Part shown: in pieces, positions 9,600 to 19,282 of the stretch
Numbering within the stretch: position 1 is the first letter of the stretch
Layout: every line of letters begins with the position of its first letter
Origin: Nocardia sp. NBC_01730
GTDB taxonomy: Bacteria; Actinomycetota; Actinomycetes; Mycobacteriales; Mycobacteriaceae
Reading direction: 5' to 3'
Length of the DNA: 64,000 bases
NCBI RefSeq assembly: GCF_035920445.1
Contig: NZ_CP109162.1
Coordinates: 4,650,001 to 4,714,000, forward strand
The notes under the pieces: model-generated
Seen by the model: only the letters and a program-made list of their open reading frames with translations
Database searches by the model: none
Told to the model about the DNA's origin: nothing
Made by a program: the position numbers and the translations under genes

Positions 9600-10206
9600 T
9601 GACCTCGTCGTCCGCGAGCTGGTGGAAGTCACGGTAGGCGGCGCCGACACCGCCGAGCATGCGCGGCACCAACGGGCAGACCACCTCGTCGGCCTCGGCG
9701 GTGACACGCTGCAACGCCTCGTCGGAGGAGACCGGGATCGCGACCACGATCCGCGCGGGCCGGTGCAGACGCGCGACGCGGCAGGCGGCCACGACGGTGG
9801 CGCCGGTCGCCATCCCGTCGTCCACGATGACCACCGTGCGCCCGTCCAGCGCGACCGGTGGAGCGTCGCCACGCAGCGCCAGCCTGCGCCGCTCCAACTC
9901 GGCGCGCTCCGCGTTCTCGATCGAGGCCAGTCGCCGGGGCGAGACTCCGGTGTGCGACAACACATCCGGATTCAGCACGCGCACGCCGTCCTCGCCGACG
10001 GCGCCCATCGCCAGCTCCGGCTGCCACGGCACACCGAGCTTGCGGACCAGGAGGATGTCGAGATCACCGCCGATCACCTCACGCACCGCGGCAGCCACCG
10101 GGACGCCGCCGCGCGGGAGACCGAGCACCAGCGGGTTCGACGCCCGCAGGTGTTCCAGAAGCGCACCCAGCGTGCGACCGGCCGATGCCCGATCGGAGTA
10201 GACCAT
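9583..10206 (-). CDS. Phosphoribosyltransferase-domain protein
   Basis: A 207-residue type I phosphoribosyltransferase fold. The PRPP-binding loop is VVIVDDGMATGAT (two acidic residues followed by GMATGAT), the flexible N-terminal part carries VLGLPRGGVPVA, the strand that binds pyrophosphate, and LLVRKLGVPWQPELAMGAVG follows. This subgroup, often labelled simply phosphoribosyltransferase, is widespread in actinobacteria; some members are fused or adjacent to dienelactone-hydrolase-like or erythromycin-esterase genes. The acceptor base is unknown. ATG 10206 follows directly on sequence without homology. The next gene upstream (nitrilase family) ends 12 bases away on the same strand, so the two are probably cotranscribed. 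Confidence 0.85.
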   Translation of the reverse strand: MVYSDRASAGRTLGALLEHLRASNPLVLGLPRGGVPVAAAVREVIGGDLDILLVRKLGVPWQPELAMGAVGEDGVRVLNPDVLSHTGVSPRRLASIENAERAELERRRLALRGDAPPVALDGRTVVIVDDGMATGATVVAACRVARLHRPARIVVAIPVSSDEALQRVTAEADEVVCPLVPRMLGGVGAAYRDFHQLADDEVTALLC

Positions 10207-10217
10207 CCATTCGGACG

Positions 10218-11072
10218 CTACTCCAGTCGGCGCTCGGTGATCGCGAATCGGCGCAAGGCGAGGCTGGGGTTGACGGTGCGGACCTCGCCCAGATGCGCGA
10301 GGTCGATTCCGGCGGTGAGGATACCCGGCTCGTCGCCGAGTTCCGCGAGCACCGCGCCGGTCGGGTCGACGATCATCGAAGCACCCGCGCCGCGCGGCGC
10401 GGCCTGATCGGCGGCGGCCACGTAGACGGTGTTCTCGATGGCGCGCGCCCGCACCAGGGTGGTCCATTGGTCGACCTTGGCCGGGCCGGGAATCCACTGC
10501 GCCGGCAGCAGCAGCACGTGCGCTCCCGCCGCGGCGACCCGGCGAACGCCTTCGGGGAAGCGCAGATCGAAGCAGGTCTGCATGCCGAATGTCACATCCG
10601 CGACGGTGAAAGTGACCGGCGTCTCGATCGCGCCGGGCTCGACCACGTCGGATTCGAGATGTCCGAAGGCGTCGTAGAGGTGCACTTTCCGATAGCACGC
10701 GACGAGGGTTCCATCGGGTCCGAGCACCACGAGCGTGTTGCGGATCCGACCACTGCCGGGAGCGACCTCCTCCACCGTTCCGGCGACCAAGAACACGCCG
10801 AAATCGCGCGCGATGCCGCCGAGGCCGGTGACGAACGGCCCGGTCAGAGGTTCGGCGACGGCAACGACCCGCTCGTCCAACCGGGTCACGGCAAACATCG
10901 AGTACTCCGGCGCGACGACCACCCGCGCGCCGCGATCGCGGGCCGTACGCACATGCTCGCGCAGTGTGGCGAGGTTGGCCGACGGGGCGGTCGACGGGGC
11001 GAACTGGACGACCGCCACGTCCAGCTGATCCGGCGTCGGGTCCCGATGCCCGCGCGAGTTGTCCAGTTGCAT
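10218..11072 (-). CDS. Carbon-nitrogen hydrolase (nitrilase superfamily)
   Basis: A 284-residue amidase-type enzyme with the full nitrilase triad: Glu56 in VVAPEYSMF, Lys129 in CYRKVHLYD and Cys167 in MQTCFDLRFPE. A conserved ARAIENTVYVAAADQ segment follows, and the length fits single-domain omega-amidase/deaminated-glutathione-amidase members. Substrate probably a small amide; a repair role on deaminated thiols is possible but unproven. Cytosolic. ATG 11072 is preceded by TACGGT 8 bases upstream and by GGTGAG, so either a leaderless or a short-leader start is possible. Divergent from deaD, sharing a promoter region of about 60 bases. Confidence 0.88.
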   Translation of the reverse strand: MQLDNSRGHRDPTPDQLDVAVVQFAPSTAPSANLATLREHVRTARDRGARVVVAPEYSMFAVTRLDERVVAVAEPLTGPFVTGLGGIARDFGVFLVAGTVEEVAPGSGRIRNTLVVLGPDGTLVACYRKVHLYDAFGHLESDVVEPGAIETPVTFTVADVTFGMQTCFDLRFPEGVRRVAAAGAHVLLLPAQWIPGPAKVDQWTTLVRARAIENTVYVAAADQAAPRGAGASMIVDPTGAVLAELGDEPGILTAGIDLAHLGEVRTVNPSLALRRFAITERRLE

Positions 11073-11099
11073 AGGTCTCACCGTATTGGGGCCGTGGCC

Positions 11100-11126
11100 T
11101 TGGCGACCAGTACGAGGCAGTAAACT
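11100..11126 (+). promoter_or_regulatory. Candidate deaD promoter, leaderless start
   Basis: TTGGCG at 11100-11105 and TAAACT at 11121-11126 are spaced by 15 bases. The -10 box ends 8 bases before ATG 11135, which would place transcription start at or next to the start codon. No ribosome binding site is visible before the ATG, consistent with a leaderless mRNA. Spacing is one to two bases short of ideal. Confidence 0.45.
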
Positions 11127-11134
11127 CCTGGTCA

Positions 11135-12925
<1,791 letters not shown>

Positions 12926-13022
12926 AGCGGGGAGGGTACGCCGAGGTCAGACGCGCTAGCTACAGTGTTGCGGTCGGTGCGTAACGAGGCGCACGCCGGC
13001 AGCGGGTGTCCCGCGAAGACAC

Positions 13023-13029
13023 AGGAGGG
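13023..13029 (+). promoter_or_regulatory. Ribosome binding site deciding a TTG start
   Basis: AGGAGGG lies 6 bases before TTG 13036. It rules in the TTG as the start of the following gene, instead of the in-frame GTG at 13006 that precedes this site. Confidence 0.75.
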
Positions 13030-13035
13030 CCGCGG

Positions 13036-16000
13036 TTGTTCCTGTTCGGTGATCGTGTCGTCTGCACCGCCGTCGACCTCGTGCGCGCAGCGCGTTGCGA
13101 ATTCGCGCTGCTGCGCGCCCTCGACGCCGAACTGGGCACCATGCAGGCCGAATTCGATGGCGCCGAACCGGTGCCCGAGCCGCCGAACGTATACGAAGAT
13201 CCCCTGGAACGCTACCTCGCCGACTACCGCGCGCGGTTCGGCGGCGCGCTGGTGGAGATCGACCGTCCACCCGACCAACCCGGCGAATCGGCCGAGCGGA
13301 TCGATGCGCTGACAGCCGCGCACGCGCAGACCGTCGCGGCGCTACGCGCAGGCGCGCCCGTGATCCACGGCGCGACATTCTTCGACGGCCGATTCGACTA
13401 TTCCTGCGACTTCCTCGTCCGCGCGGACCATCGGGTTCGCTACACCGTGCACGGCACCGCGCCCACCGGGACGGACCGGGTCGGCGCCGCGGTCGAACTC
13501 TCCGCGTGCGCCGACGCCATCGACCGCTCCGGCGCGCTGACCGCGCCGCTGATCCGGCTGCACCTTGCCGAGGGGAGCAGCGCCCACACGTTGAGCGAGC
13601 TGCTTCCTGTGTATCGCGCACGCAGGCGCAGGGTAGAACGCATTCTGGACGAGAAGCTCAGCGAGTTGCTACCGGTGCAGTGGGGCGACTCTCGCTATCT
13701 TGCCTGCGGCCACTGCCGGACCTGCACCGCCGCCCTCTCCGCCGCGCGCGACCTGTTGCTCGTGGCCGGCATGCCGTCGGCGACGCGTACCCGTCTGCGC
13801 GAAGCAGGGGTGAGCACCATCGATCGGCTGGCCGCCGCGGAGGTCTCGGTGCCAGGCGTGCCGCCACGCACCTTGTCCGTACTGCGGCGCCAGGCGGAAA
13901 TTCAACTGCGGCGCGATGATTCGGGCCGGCCGATGCACAGCCTGGTGGACGCGATCGCGCTCGGCGCGCTGCCGCCGCCCTCGCCCGGCGACCTCTCGCT
14001 CACCATCGAGGGCGGCGGGCGACTACCGCTCACCCTGGAGGTGGGCGGGCCGGGCACCGTGCACCTGTCGTTCCGCGGCCCGTTCGGCGCGGCGGGTGCG
14101 CCGGACAGCGAGGCGACCGCACAGCGCCGCGCGCTCGAGCAGGTGCTCGACTATCTCGTGCGACGACGGCGGATGTATCCGGACCTGCACGTGTACCACT
14201 ACACCTCGGCGGTGCGCACTGCATTGCTGCACTGCACCGGACGGCACGGCGTCGGTGAGGAGATCGTGGACGAGTTGCTGTGCGACGGCGTCTTCGTCGA
14301 CCTGTACCCGATCATCCGCAACGCCATGATCATCGGCGAGCGGTCCTACCGGCTGAGCAGACTGCGGCGGCTGCTCCCCGGTGCGGCGCATTCGCCCGCC
14401 GCCGAACGCGATTGCCTGACCGTGCTGCGGCTGCGGGACTGGTTACTGGACCGCGCCGCCGAGCAACGCATCGACCCTCAGGCGGTGACGCTGGAGCGGG
14501 CGAGTTCGTGGTGCACGGTGGCGGGCCCCGACGAGCCGGAGTCCGTGCCCCCGTCCCGTCCGTCGTCGCTGGAGGCCGCGCTCGCGGAATATGCCGCGGG
14601 ATATGGCGATCCGCTGCACACCTCCGCCATGATGGCCGCGGCGCTCGGCTACCACCGCCGCGAACGGCAGCCGCTGTGGTGGGCACACGCCGACCGGCTC
14701 AGCCATCCCGTGGACGAATGGGCTGACGCCCCTGGCGTTCTGGTCGCCGACTGGGGCACCGTCGACACCAAGTGGCATCGCCGCCCGGACCGGCCGACAA
14801 TGCGGCGGTATCTGACGCTGACCGGCCGGATCGCAAGGAGCTGGAGCGGCGCGGCAGGGCCGAGCGCGCTGACCCCCGGCACCGCCGTTTACACCTTCTA
14901 CGACCGGCCGGCCGCCGCGGGCATGGTGACCGCCGTCGGTCGGCGCGCCACCGCGACCGCGACGGTGCTCGGCTGCTCGGTGGACGCCGAATTCGACGAC
15001 ACCGTCCGATTGGAGGAGCTGCTGCCCGACGGCTGCGAACCTTACGACGAGCTGCCGACCGCGATCGCGCCCGGTCTGCCTGCGTGGGATGAGAACGCCG
15101 AGATGGCGGTCGAATTCGCGGCGCAGCAGTTGCTCATGACATTGCCGGATGCGCCGAGGGAGGCGATCTTCGATATTCTCGTGCGCCGCCCGCCCCGGCT
15201 GCGCGGGGACGCCGGGCTGCCCGCGGTGCACGGCGACTACGCCGCGGCGATCACCGCCGCGGTGCGCGGGCTCGACCGCTCCTATCTCGCGGTGCATGCA
15301 CCGTCCGGCACCGGCAAGACCTCGACCGCTGCCCGGGTGCTGGAGCATCTGGTCACCCGCCAGAAATGGCGGATCGGCATTGTCGCGCAGGCACATTCGA
15401 CCGTGGAGAATCTACTCGACGCGATCGTGCGTATCGGCGTGCTCCCGGAGCTGGTCGCCAAGAAGGACGTCGCGGCGGTCGCCCCGGAGTGGGCCGTGCT
15501 CGACGCCGATCGCTATCCGCGCTTCCTGGACAACGCCATCAGCGGCTGCGTTATCGGCGGTACCCCGGCCGATTTCGCGAACGAGGACGTGGTGCCGCGC
15601 GCGAGCCTCGACCTGCTCGTAGTCGCCGACGCGGGCCGCCTGTCGTTGGCCGACACCGTGGCCGTCGCGGCCAGCGCGCGAAACCTGCTGCTGCTCGGCG
15701 ATCCCGTGCCATCGGCCGCGCGCAGCGCCCATCCGGCCCCGGTCGGCGAATCGGTGCTCGGCTGGCTGGCCGACGGCCGCCAGACGTTGCCCGCGCAGCG
15801 CGGCTACTTTCTGGACCGGACCTGGCGGATGCATCCCGCGGTGTGCCAACCGCTCTCCCGGCTGTACTACGACGGTCGGCTGCGGTCCAATGAAACCGTC
15901 ACGCTCGCACGGCAGCTCGACGGCGAGGAACCTGGCGTGTGCACCGTCCTGGTGGATCATCACGGCAACTCCGCCGAATCGGTGGCCGAGGCCCGCGAGG

Positions 16001-16401
16001 TGGTGCGCCGGGTCCGTACGCTGCTGGGCATGTCGTGGACGATCGGTGCGACGACCCGCAGAATGCACCCGCACGACATCTTCGTGGTGGCGCCGTACGC
16101 CGCGCAGGTCGGGCGGATCAAGACCATGCTGGCCCGTGCGAAGATCGAGGACGTGCTGGTGGGGACGCCGGACCGGTTCCGAGGCAGGGAAGCGGCCGTG
16201 GTGCTGCTCTCGATGACCACCTCCAGCCCGGCCGACGCCCCTTACGGCATGCCGTTCCTGTTATCACGCAACCTGCTCCACGCCGCGCTGTGCCGCGCCA
16301 TGTGGAAGGCGATCATCATTCGCTCGCCACTGCTCACCGAATACCTGCCCGCCGCACCCGACGACCTTGCCGACCTGGCCGGGTTCTTGCGGCTGGGCTG
16401 A
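13036..16401 (+). CDS. TM0106-like RecB nuclease/helicase fusion with eroded active sites
   Basis: A 1121-residue protein laid out like the TM0106-type RecB-nuclease/superfamily-1 helicase fusions (N-terminal nuclease about 1-330, helicase about 745-1110), probably the counterpart of Rv1251c. Walker A is intact (APSGTGKTS, about 755-763), and FLDRTWRMHPAVCQPLS is typical. Other key residues appear lost. Where the family has VxDTKLAR, this protein has VHGTAPTG (Gly140-Thr-Ala142), and the QLxxYxD helix reads ELSACAD. Walker B, usually IDEAGQFSLA, is VADAGRLSLA (Ala864-Asp865). GDPQQLPQ is replaced by GDPVPSAAR, and FQGQE by FRGRE (1048-1052). Three Cys remain in CGHCRTC. The frame is intact for 3.4 kb, so it is maintained as a protein, perhaps binding nucleotide or DNA without cutting. 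Comparison motifs are from memory of the family. Confidence 0.8.
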   Translation: MFLFGDRVVCTAVDLVRAARCEFALLRALDAELGTMQAEFDGAEPVPEPPNVYEDPLERYLADYRARFGGALVEIDRPPDQPGESAERIDALTAAHAQTVAALRAGAPVIHGATFFDGRFDYSCDFLVRADHRVRYTVHGTAPTGTDRVGAAVELSACADAIDRSGALTAPLIRLHLAEGSSAHTLSELLPVYRARRRRVERILDEKLSELLPVQWGDSRYLACGHCRTCTAALSAARDLLLVAGMPSATRTRLREAGVSTIDRLAAAEVSVPGVPPRTLSVLRRQAEIQLRRDDSGRPMHSLVDAIALGALPPPSPGDLSLTIEGGGRLPLTLEVGGPGTVHLSFRGPFGAAGAPDSEATAQRRALEQVLDYLVRRRRMYPDLHVYHYTSAVRTALLHCTGRHGVGEEIVDELLCDGVFVDLYPIIRNAMIIGERSYRLSRLRRLLPGAAHSPAAERDCLTVLRLRDWLLDRAAEQRIDPQAVTLERASSWCTVAGPDEPESVPPSRPSSLEAALAEYAAGYGDPLHTSAMMAAALGYHRRERQPLWWAHADRLSHPVDEWADAPGVLVADWGTVDTKWHRRPDRPTMRRYLTLTGRIARSWSGAAGPSALTPGTAVYTFYDRPAAAGMVTAVGRRATATATVLGCSVDAEFDDTVRLEELLPDGCEPYDELPTAIAPGLPAWDENAEMAVEFAAQQLLMTLPDAPREAIFDILVRRPPRLRGDAGLPAVHGDYAAAITAAVRGLDRSYLAVHAPSGTGKTSTAARVLEHLVTRQKWRIGIVAQAHSTVENLLDAIVRIGVLPELVAKKDVAAVAPEWAVLDADRYPRFLDNAISGCVIGGTPADFANEDVVPRASLDLLVVADAGRLSLADTVAVAASARNLLLLGDPVPSAARSAHPAPVGESVLGWLADGRQTLPAQRGYFLDRTWRMHPAVCQPLSRLYYDGRLRSNETVTLARQLDGEEPGVCTVLVDHHGNSAESVAEAREVVRRVRTLLGMSWTIGATTRRMHPHDIFVVAPYAAQVGRIKTMLARAKIEDVLVGTPDRFRGREAAVVLLSMTTSSPADAPYGMPFLLSRNLLHAALCRAMWKAIIIRSPLLTEYLPAAPDDLADLAGFLRLG

Positions 16402-16406
16402 GTGGG

Positions 16407-17585
16407 TCAGCCGAAGCAGGCGCCCTCGCCGCGGTAGGTCGGCACGGAGCTGCGGGACCCGTCGGCCTCGACCAGATGCACGGTGTCGAACCGCTCGCAA
16501 AGTTCACCGGCCTTCGCGTGCCGAAACCACACCCGATCGCCGATGCGCAGCTCCGCGGCCCCTGACAGCGGGGTCTGCACCTCTCCCGCGCCCTCGGTGC
16601 CGAGCAGCTTCAGTCTGCTTGGCCACACCGGTTTCGGCATCCGCGACGGCCCGGCCGGGCCGGAGGCTGTGTAGCCGCCCGCGAAGACGGTGGCGATGGT
16701 CGGCGTCGGTCGCCGCAACACAGAGGTGGCGAAGTACAGTGCGGGCCTCGGGGTGAACGATCGGTAGTGGTCGAAGAGTGTCGGCACGTACAAGCCGGAA
16801 CCCGCGGTCACCTCGGTGACGTCCGGGTCGGCGACGCTGACCTCGATCGAACCGGTGCCGCCGCTGTTCACGATCTCCAGCTTGCCGGTCACCGAGCGGA
16901 CCGCGTCGAGCACCTTCGCGCGGCGCTTGGCGATCTCCACCACGGACGCCCGCTTCACCAGGCGCACCGCGGCAGTGGTGTCGGGCAGCCCCGCGATCTG
17001 CGCCTCGTAGGTCATCACGCCCACTACGTCGAACCCGCGGCGCAGCGCCTCACTCGCCAATGCGGCGGCCTGTTCGGGGGTCCGCACCGGGGAGCGGCGT
17101 ACACCGAGATGGATCGGGCCGATCCGCAACGAGGCATCCACGTCCAGGCAGACCCGTGCGCGCACCCGGTCGGTGCCGACGGCGGCGCGGATCAGGTCGA
17201 GTTGGGCGACGTCGTCGATCATCAGTGTGATGGAACGCAGCAGCGTATGGTCGGCGGCCAGTTCGGCCAGCGCCGCCCGGTCCACGCTCGGATAGCCGAG
17301 CAGGATGTCGCGGGCTCCGCGATGTACCAGCCAGATGGCTTCGCGCAGGGAGTAGGACATGATGCCCGCGAAGCCGCCCCTGGCGGTGAGATCGGCGCCG
17401 AGCACCTCTTCGAGCACGGCGCGGCAGCGCACGGATTTGCTGGCCACACGCACCGGTATGTCCGCGGCGCGGCGCACCAGATCGGCGGCATTCGCGCGGA
17501 GGGCGGCCAAGTCCAGGACGGCCAGCGGCGGATCCAGCTCGGCGGTGGCCGCGTGCAGGCCCGCGATCGGCGACGTTTCGGTCAC
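16407..17585 (-). CDS. PLP-dependent amino acid aldolase/deaminase (alanine racemase-like fold)
   Basis: A 392-residue fold-type III PLP enzyme related to D-threonine aldolase, D-serine dehydratase and alanine racemase N-domain. The PLP lysine is in VRVASKSVRC (about residue 50), the barrel strands include ARVCLDVDASLRIG and VVGVMTYEAQIAGLP, the phosphate-binding segment is IVNSGGTGSIEV, and the C-terminal domain ends with DRVWFRHAKAGELCERF, where metal-dependent members use HxxxxxxC-type residues. Predicted to cleave or deaminate a hydroxy amino acid; the exact substrate is unknown. It ends 5 bases from the convergent helicase-like gene. Start GTG 17585 touches an inverted repeat, and a TetR gene lies just upstream on the same strand. 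Confidence 0.85.
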   Translation of the reverse strand: MTETSPIAGLHAATAELDPPLAVLDLAALRANAADLVRRAADIPVRVASKSVRCRAVLEEVLGADLTARGGFAGIMSYSLREAIWLVHRGARDILLGYPSVDRAALAELAADHTLLRSITLMIDDVAQLDLIRAAVGTDRVRARVCLDVDASLRIGPIHLGVRRSPVRTPEQAAALASEALRRGFDVVGVMTYEAQIAGLPDTTAAVRLVKRASVVEIAKRRAKVLDAVRSVTGKLEIVNSGGTGSIEVSVADPDVTEVTAGSGLYVPTLFDHYRSFTPRPALYFATSVLRRPTPTIATVFAGGYTASGPAGPSRMPKPVWPSRLKLLGTEGAGEVQTPLSGAAELRIGDRVWFRHAKAGELCERFDTVHLVEADGSRSSVPTYRGEGACFG

Positions 17586-17630
17586 CAGAAATACTCAACC
17601 ACCGCACTGGTCAAACGTCCAGTATTTCTG
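17586..17630. promoter_or_regulatory. Inverted repeat, likely TetR operator
   Basis: CAGAAATACT at 17586-17595 and AGTATTTCTG at 17621-17630 are perfect inverted copies (10 bases each) separated by 25 bases. They fill the gap between the TetR gene and the start codon of the PLP enzyme, both on the minus strand. The A/T-rich arms stand out in the GC-rich background. Most simply a regulator-binding region, though it could form an RNA hairpin in a TetR-enzyme transcript. Confidence 0.5.
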
Positions 17631-17634
17631 CCTA

Positions 17635-18117
17635 CTAGTTCTCGACAGCCTTCGTCGTCAGGATGGCGACCAGGTCGTCCAGCACGACCAGCATGGTTTC
17701 GTCATTGCCGTCGGCCAGCCAGCGCAAGACAGCGCCCCGGACGAGCGACACGACGTATGCGGCGATCGCCCCCACCGGTTCGAGCCACTGCGTTCCGGAT
17801 CGCTCGGCGCACAGCTCGAGGAACGTGGCGACCTCGGTGTCCATCTCCTGATAGGCCGCCGACGCGATCGGGTCCGCGGCACAGCTTGTCCGCACTCCCC
17901 AGCGAGTGCTCAGCATCTGCACCGTCGCCTCGTATGCCCTGAGATGCTTGGTCGGAGCAGCCGTGATCAACGGCCAGTATGCGCTGATCCCGGAGTGCAG
18001 CAAGACCCGCAGTGCGCGGACCCCAGTGTGATCGAGCGTGGCCGCTGCCTCTTCGACCGCCTCACAGATGCTCGGTCGCAGCCGTACCTCTGCTACTACT
18101 TCTCCACGTGTGCTCAA
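17635..18117 (-). CDS. Short TetR/AcrR-family regulator
   Basis: A 160-residue regulator read from TTG 18117, which has GAGGGAG six bases upstream; GTG 18150 in the same frame is the alternative. The first 65 residues align loosely with a TetR head: SICEAVEEAAATL as helix 1 and LLHSGISAYWPLI then TKHLRAYEATV in place of the usual AGVSxxxxYxHFxxKexLL. The rest is a ligand-binding bundle (EPVGAIAAYVVSLVRGAVLRWLADGN). The head is diverged and short, so DNA binding may be unusual. It lies 49 bases upstream of the PLP enzyme, and probably controls it through the inverted repeat between them. Confidence 0.65.
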   Translation of the reverse strand: MSTRGEVVAEVRLRPSICEAVEEAAATLDHTGVRALRVLLHSGISAYWPLITAAPTKHLRAYEATVQMLSTRWGVRTSCAADPIASAAYQEMDTEVATFLELCAERSGTQWLEPVGAIAAYVVSLVRGAVLRWLADGNDETMLVVLDDLVAILTTKAVEN

Positions 18118-18150
18118 CGACGACTCCCTCGGCGAAAAAATTTCGCGCAC

Positions 18151-18528
18151 CTTCGTCGGCGCGACTCGCTGAACGGGCGGGCTATCTCGGGAAACACCAG
18201 GCTGCCCGGTCCAACGTTCGTCAATGGTAGTGGTTTTTCGGGGTTTGAGAATGGCTTAAGTGGGTATTTCAGACTGAAAGAATGTTTTGTTACCCAAACG
18301 GAATGCCGCCGGGACATACCGAAGCTCTCCGAAAATCGCGCTATGACGGTCGACCTCAGCCCTACCTGCCGTACGCCAGACCGTAAGCCACTTTACGGTA
18401 CCGGACCTCGATGCACCCGCAATTCTGTGATCTATCACACACCAGAACCACTCAAATCAGGCACCCGTGTGTGGCGTTCGATCCGATAACGACTCCTTTT
18501 CGTACCGCGAGGCCGATAGCCTGGACCG
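18151..18528. other. Intergenic region between TetR and phosphatase genes
   Basis: About 380 bases between divergent genes. The stretch 18225-18310 is markedly A/T-rich for this window (for example tggtttttcgggg and gaatgttttgttaccc). It must carry promoters for both flanking genes. TAGCCT at 18518-18523 lies shortly before the GTG of the phosphatase and could be its -10 box. No coding sequence supported. Confidence 0.5.
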
Positions 18529-19275
18529 GTGACTCTCTCGCCGCCCGCCGACCAGTACTTCCTCTCCGGCACGTTCAACTTCCGAGACACCGGCGGCCTG
18601 CGCACCGTCGACGGCGCGAAGGTCCGCCCCGGCGTGCTGCTGCGTTCGGCTCAGCTGAGCGGCCTCGACGACGCGGGCCACGCGGCGCTACGCGACCTGA
18701 GCGTCAGCGACGTGCACGACCTGCGCGGACATCGCGAGATCGAGCATATCGGCGCGGACCGGCTGACCGAGGATGTCCGGCTGACCGTCACACCGTTCGA
18801 CTCCAGAATGGCCGAGGCGCCCCCACACGAGGCCACCGCGCGGACCGCGTTCACGTACATGCTCGAGGTCTACCGGATGTTCCCCGCGCTGCCCGAGGCG
18901 AACGGCGCGATTCTCGCCATCGCCGAATCCATCGTGCGTGGCGAGGGCGCCGTGCTCGTACACTGCGCGGCGGGCAAGGACCGCACCGGCTGGGCGATCG
19001 CCACGCTCCTGCGCGCCGTCGGCGTCACCGAGGCCGACGTGTTCACCGATTTCCTGCTCAGCAACGGAGCCATCCCCGCGCTCCGTTCCCTGATGACGAC
19101 GCAACTACTCGGCGGTGAAGAGGTCTCGGTGGATCTGCTCGGCGTGCGCGAGGAATACCTCGACACCGCAAGCACCGCGATGCGCGACCTGCACGGCGAT
19201 CTCGACGGCTACCTCGCCGCCGTCGGGCTGACGCCCGACCTGCGCGCCCGGCTGCGCATGCGAATGCTGGAGTGA
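18529..19275 (+). CDS. PtpB-like tyrosine/serine phosphatase
   Basis: A 248-residue phosphatase with the CX5R loop HCAAGKDRTG (Cys146, Arg152), the extended form seen in the PtpB/Siw14-like family with Lys and Asp after the Cys. The N-terminal FNFRDTGGLRT and VRPGVLLRSAQLSGLDD are diagnostic for this family (MtPtpB in mycobacteria is a secreted lipid/protein phosphatase). No signal peptide, so any secretion would be nonclassical. Substrates may be phosphotyrosine, phosphoserine or phosphoinositides. Start GTG 18529. Confidence 0.9.
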   Translation: MTLSPPADQYFLSGTFNFRDTGGLRTVDGAKVRPGVLLRSAQLSGLDDAGHAALRDLSVSDVHDLRGHREIEHIGADRLTEDVRLTVTPFDSRMAEAPPHEATARTAFTYMLEVYRMFPALPEANGAILAIAESIVRGEGAVLVHCAAGKDRTGWAIATLLRAVGVTEADVFTDFLLSNGAIPALRSLMTTQLLGGEEVSVDLLGVREEYLDTASTAMRDLHGDLDGYLAAVGLTPDLRARLRMRMLE

Positions 19276-19282
19276 GACCGAG

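Noticed and set aside
17635..18150. TetR gene first read as lacking its DNA-binding head
   Set aside because: The N-terminal part aligns loosely with a TetR head (GIS, AYWPLI, TKHLRAY), so it is better described as short and diverged.
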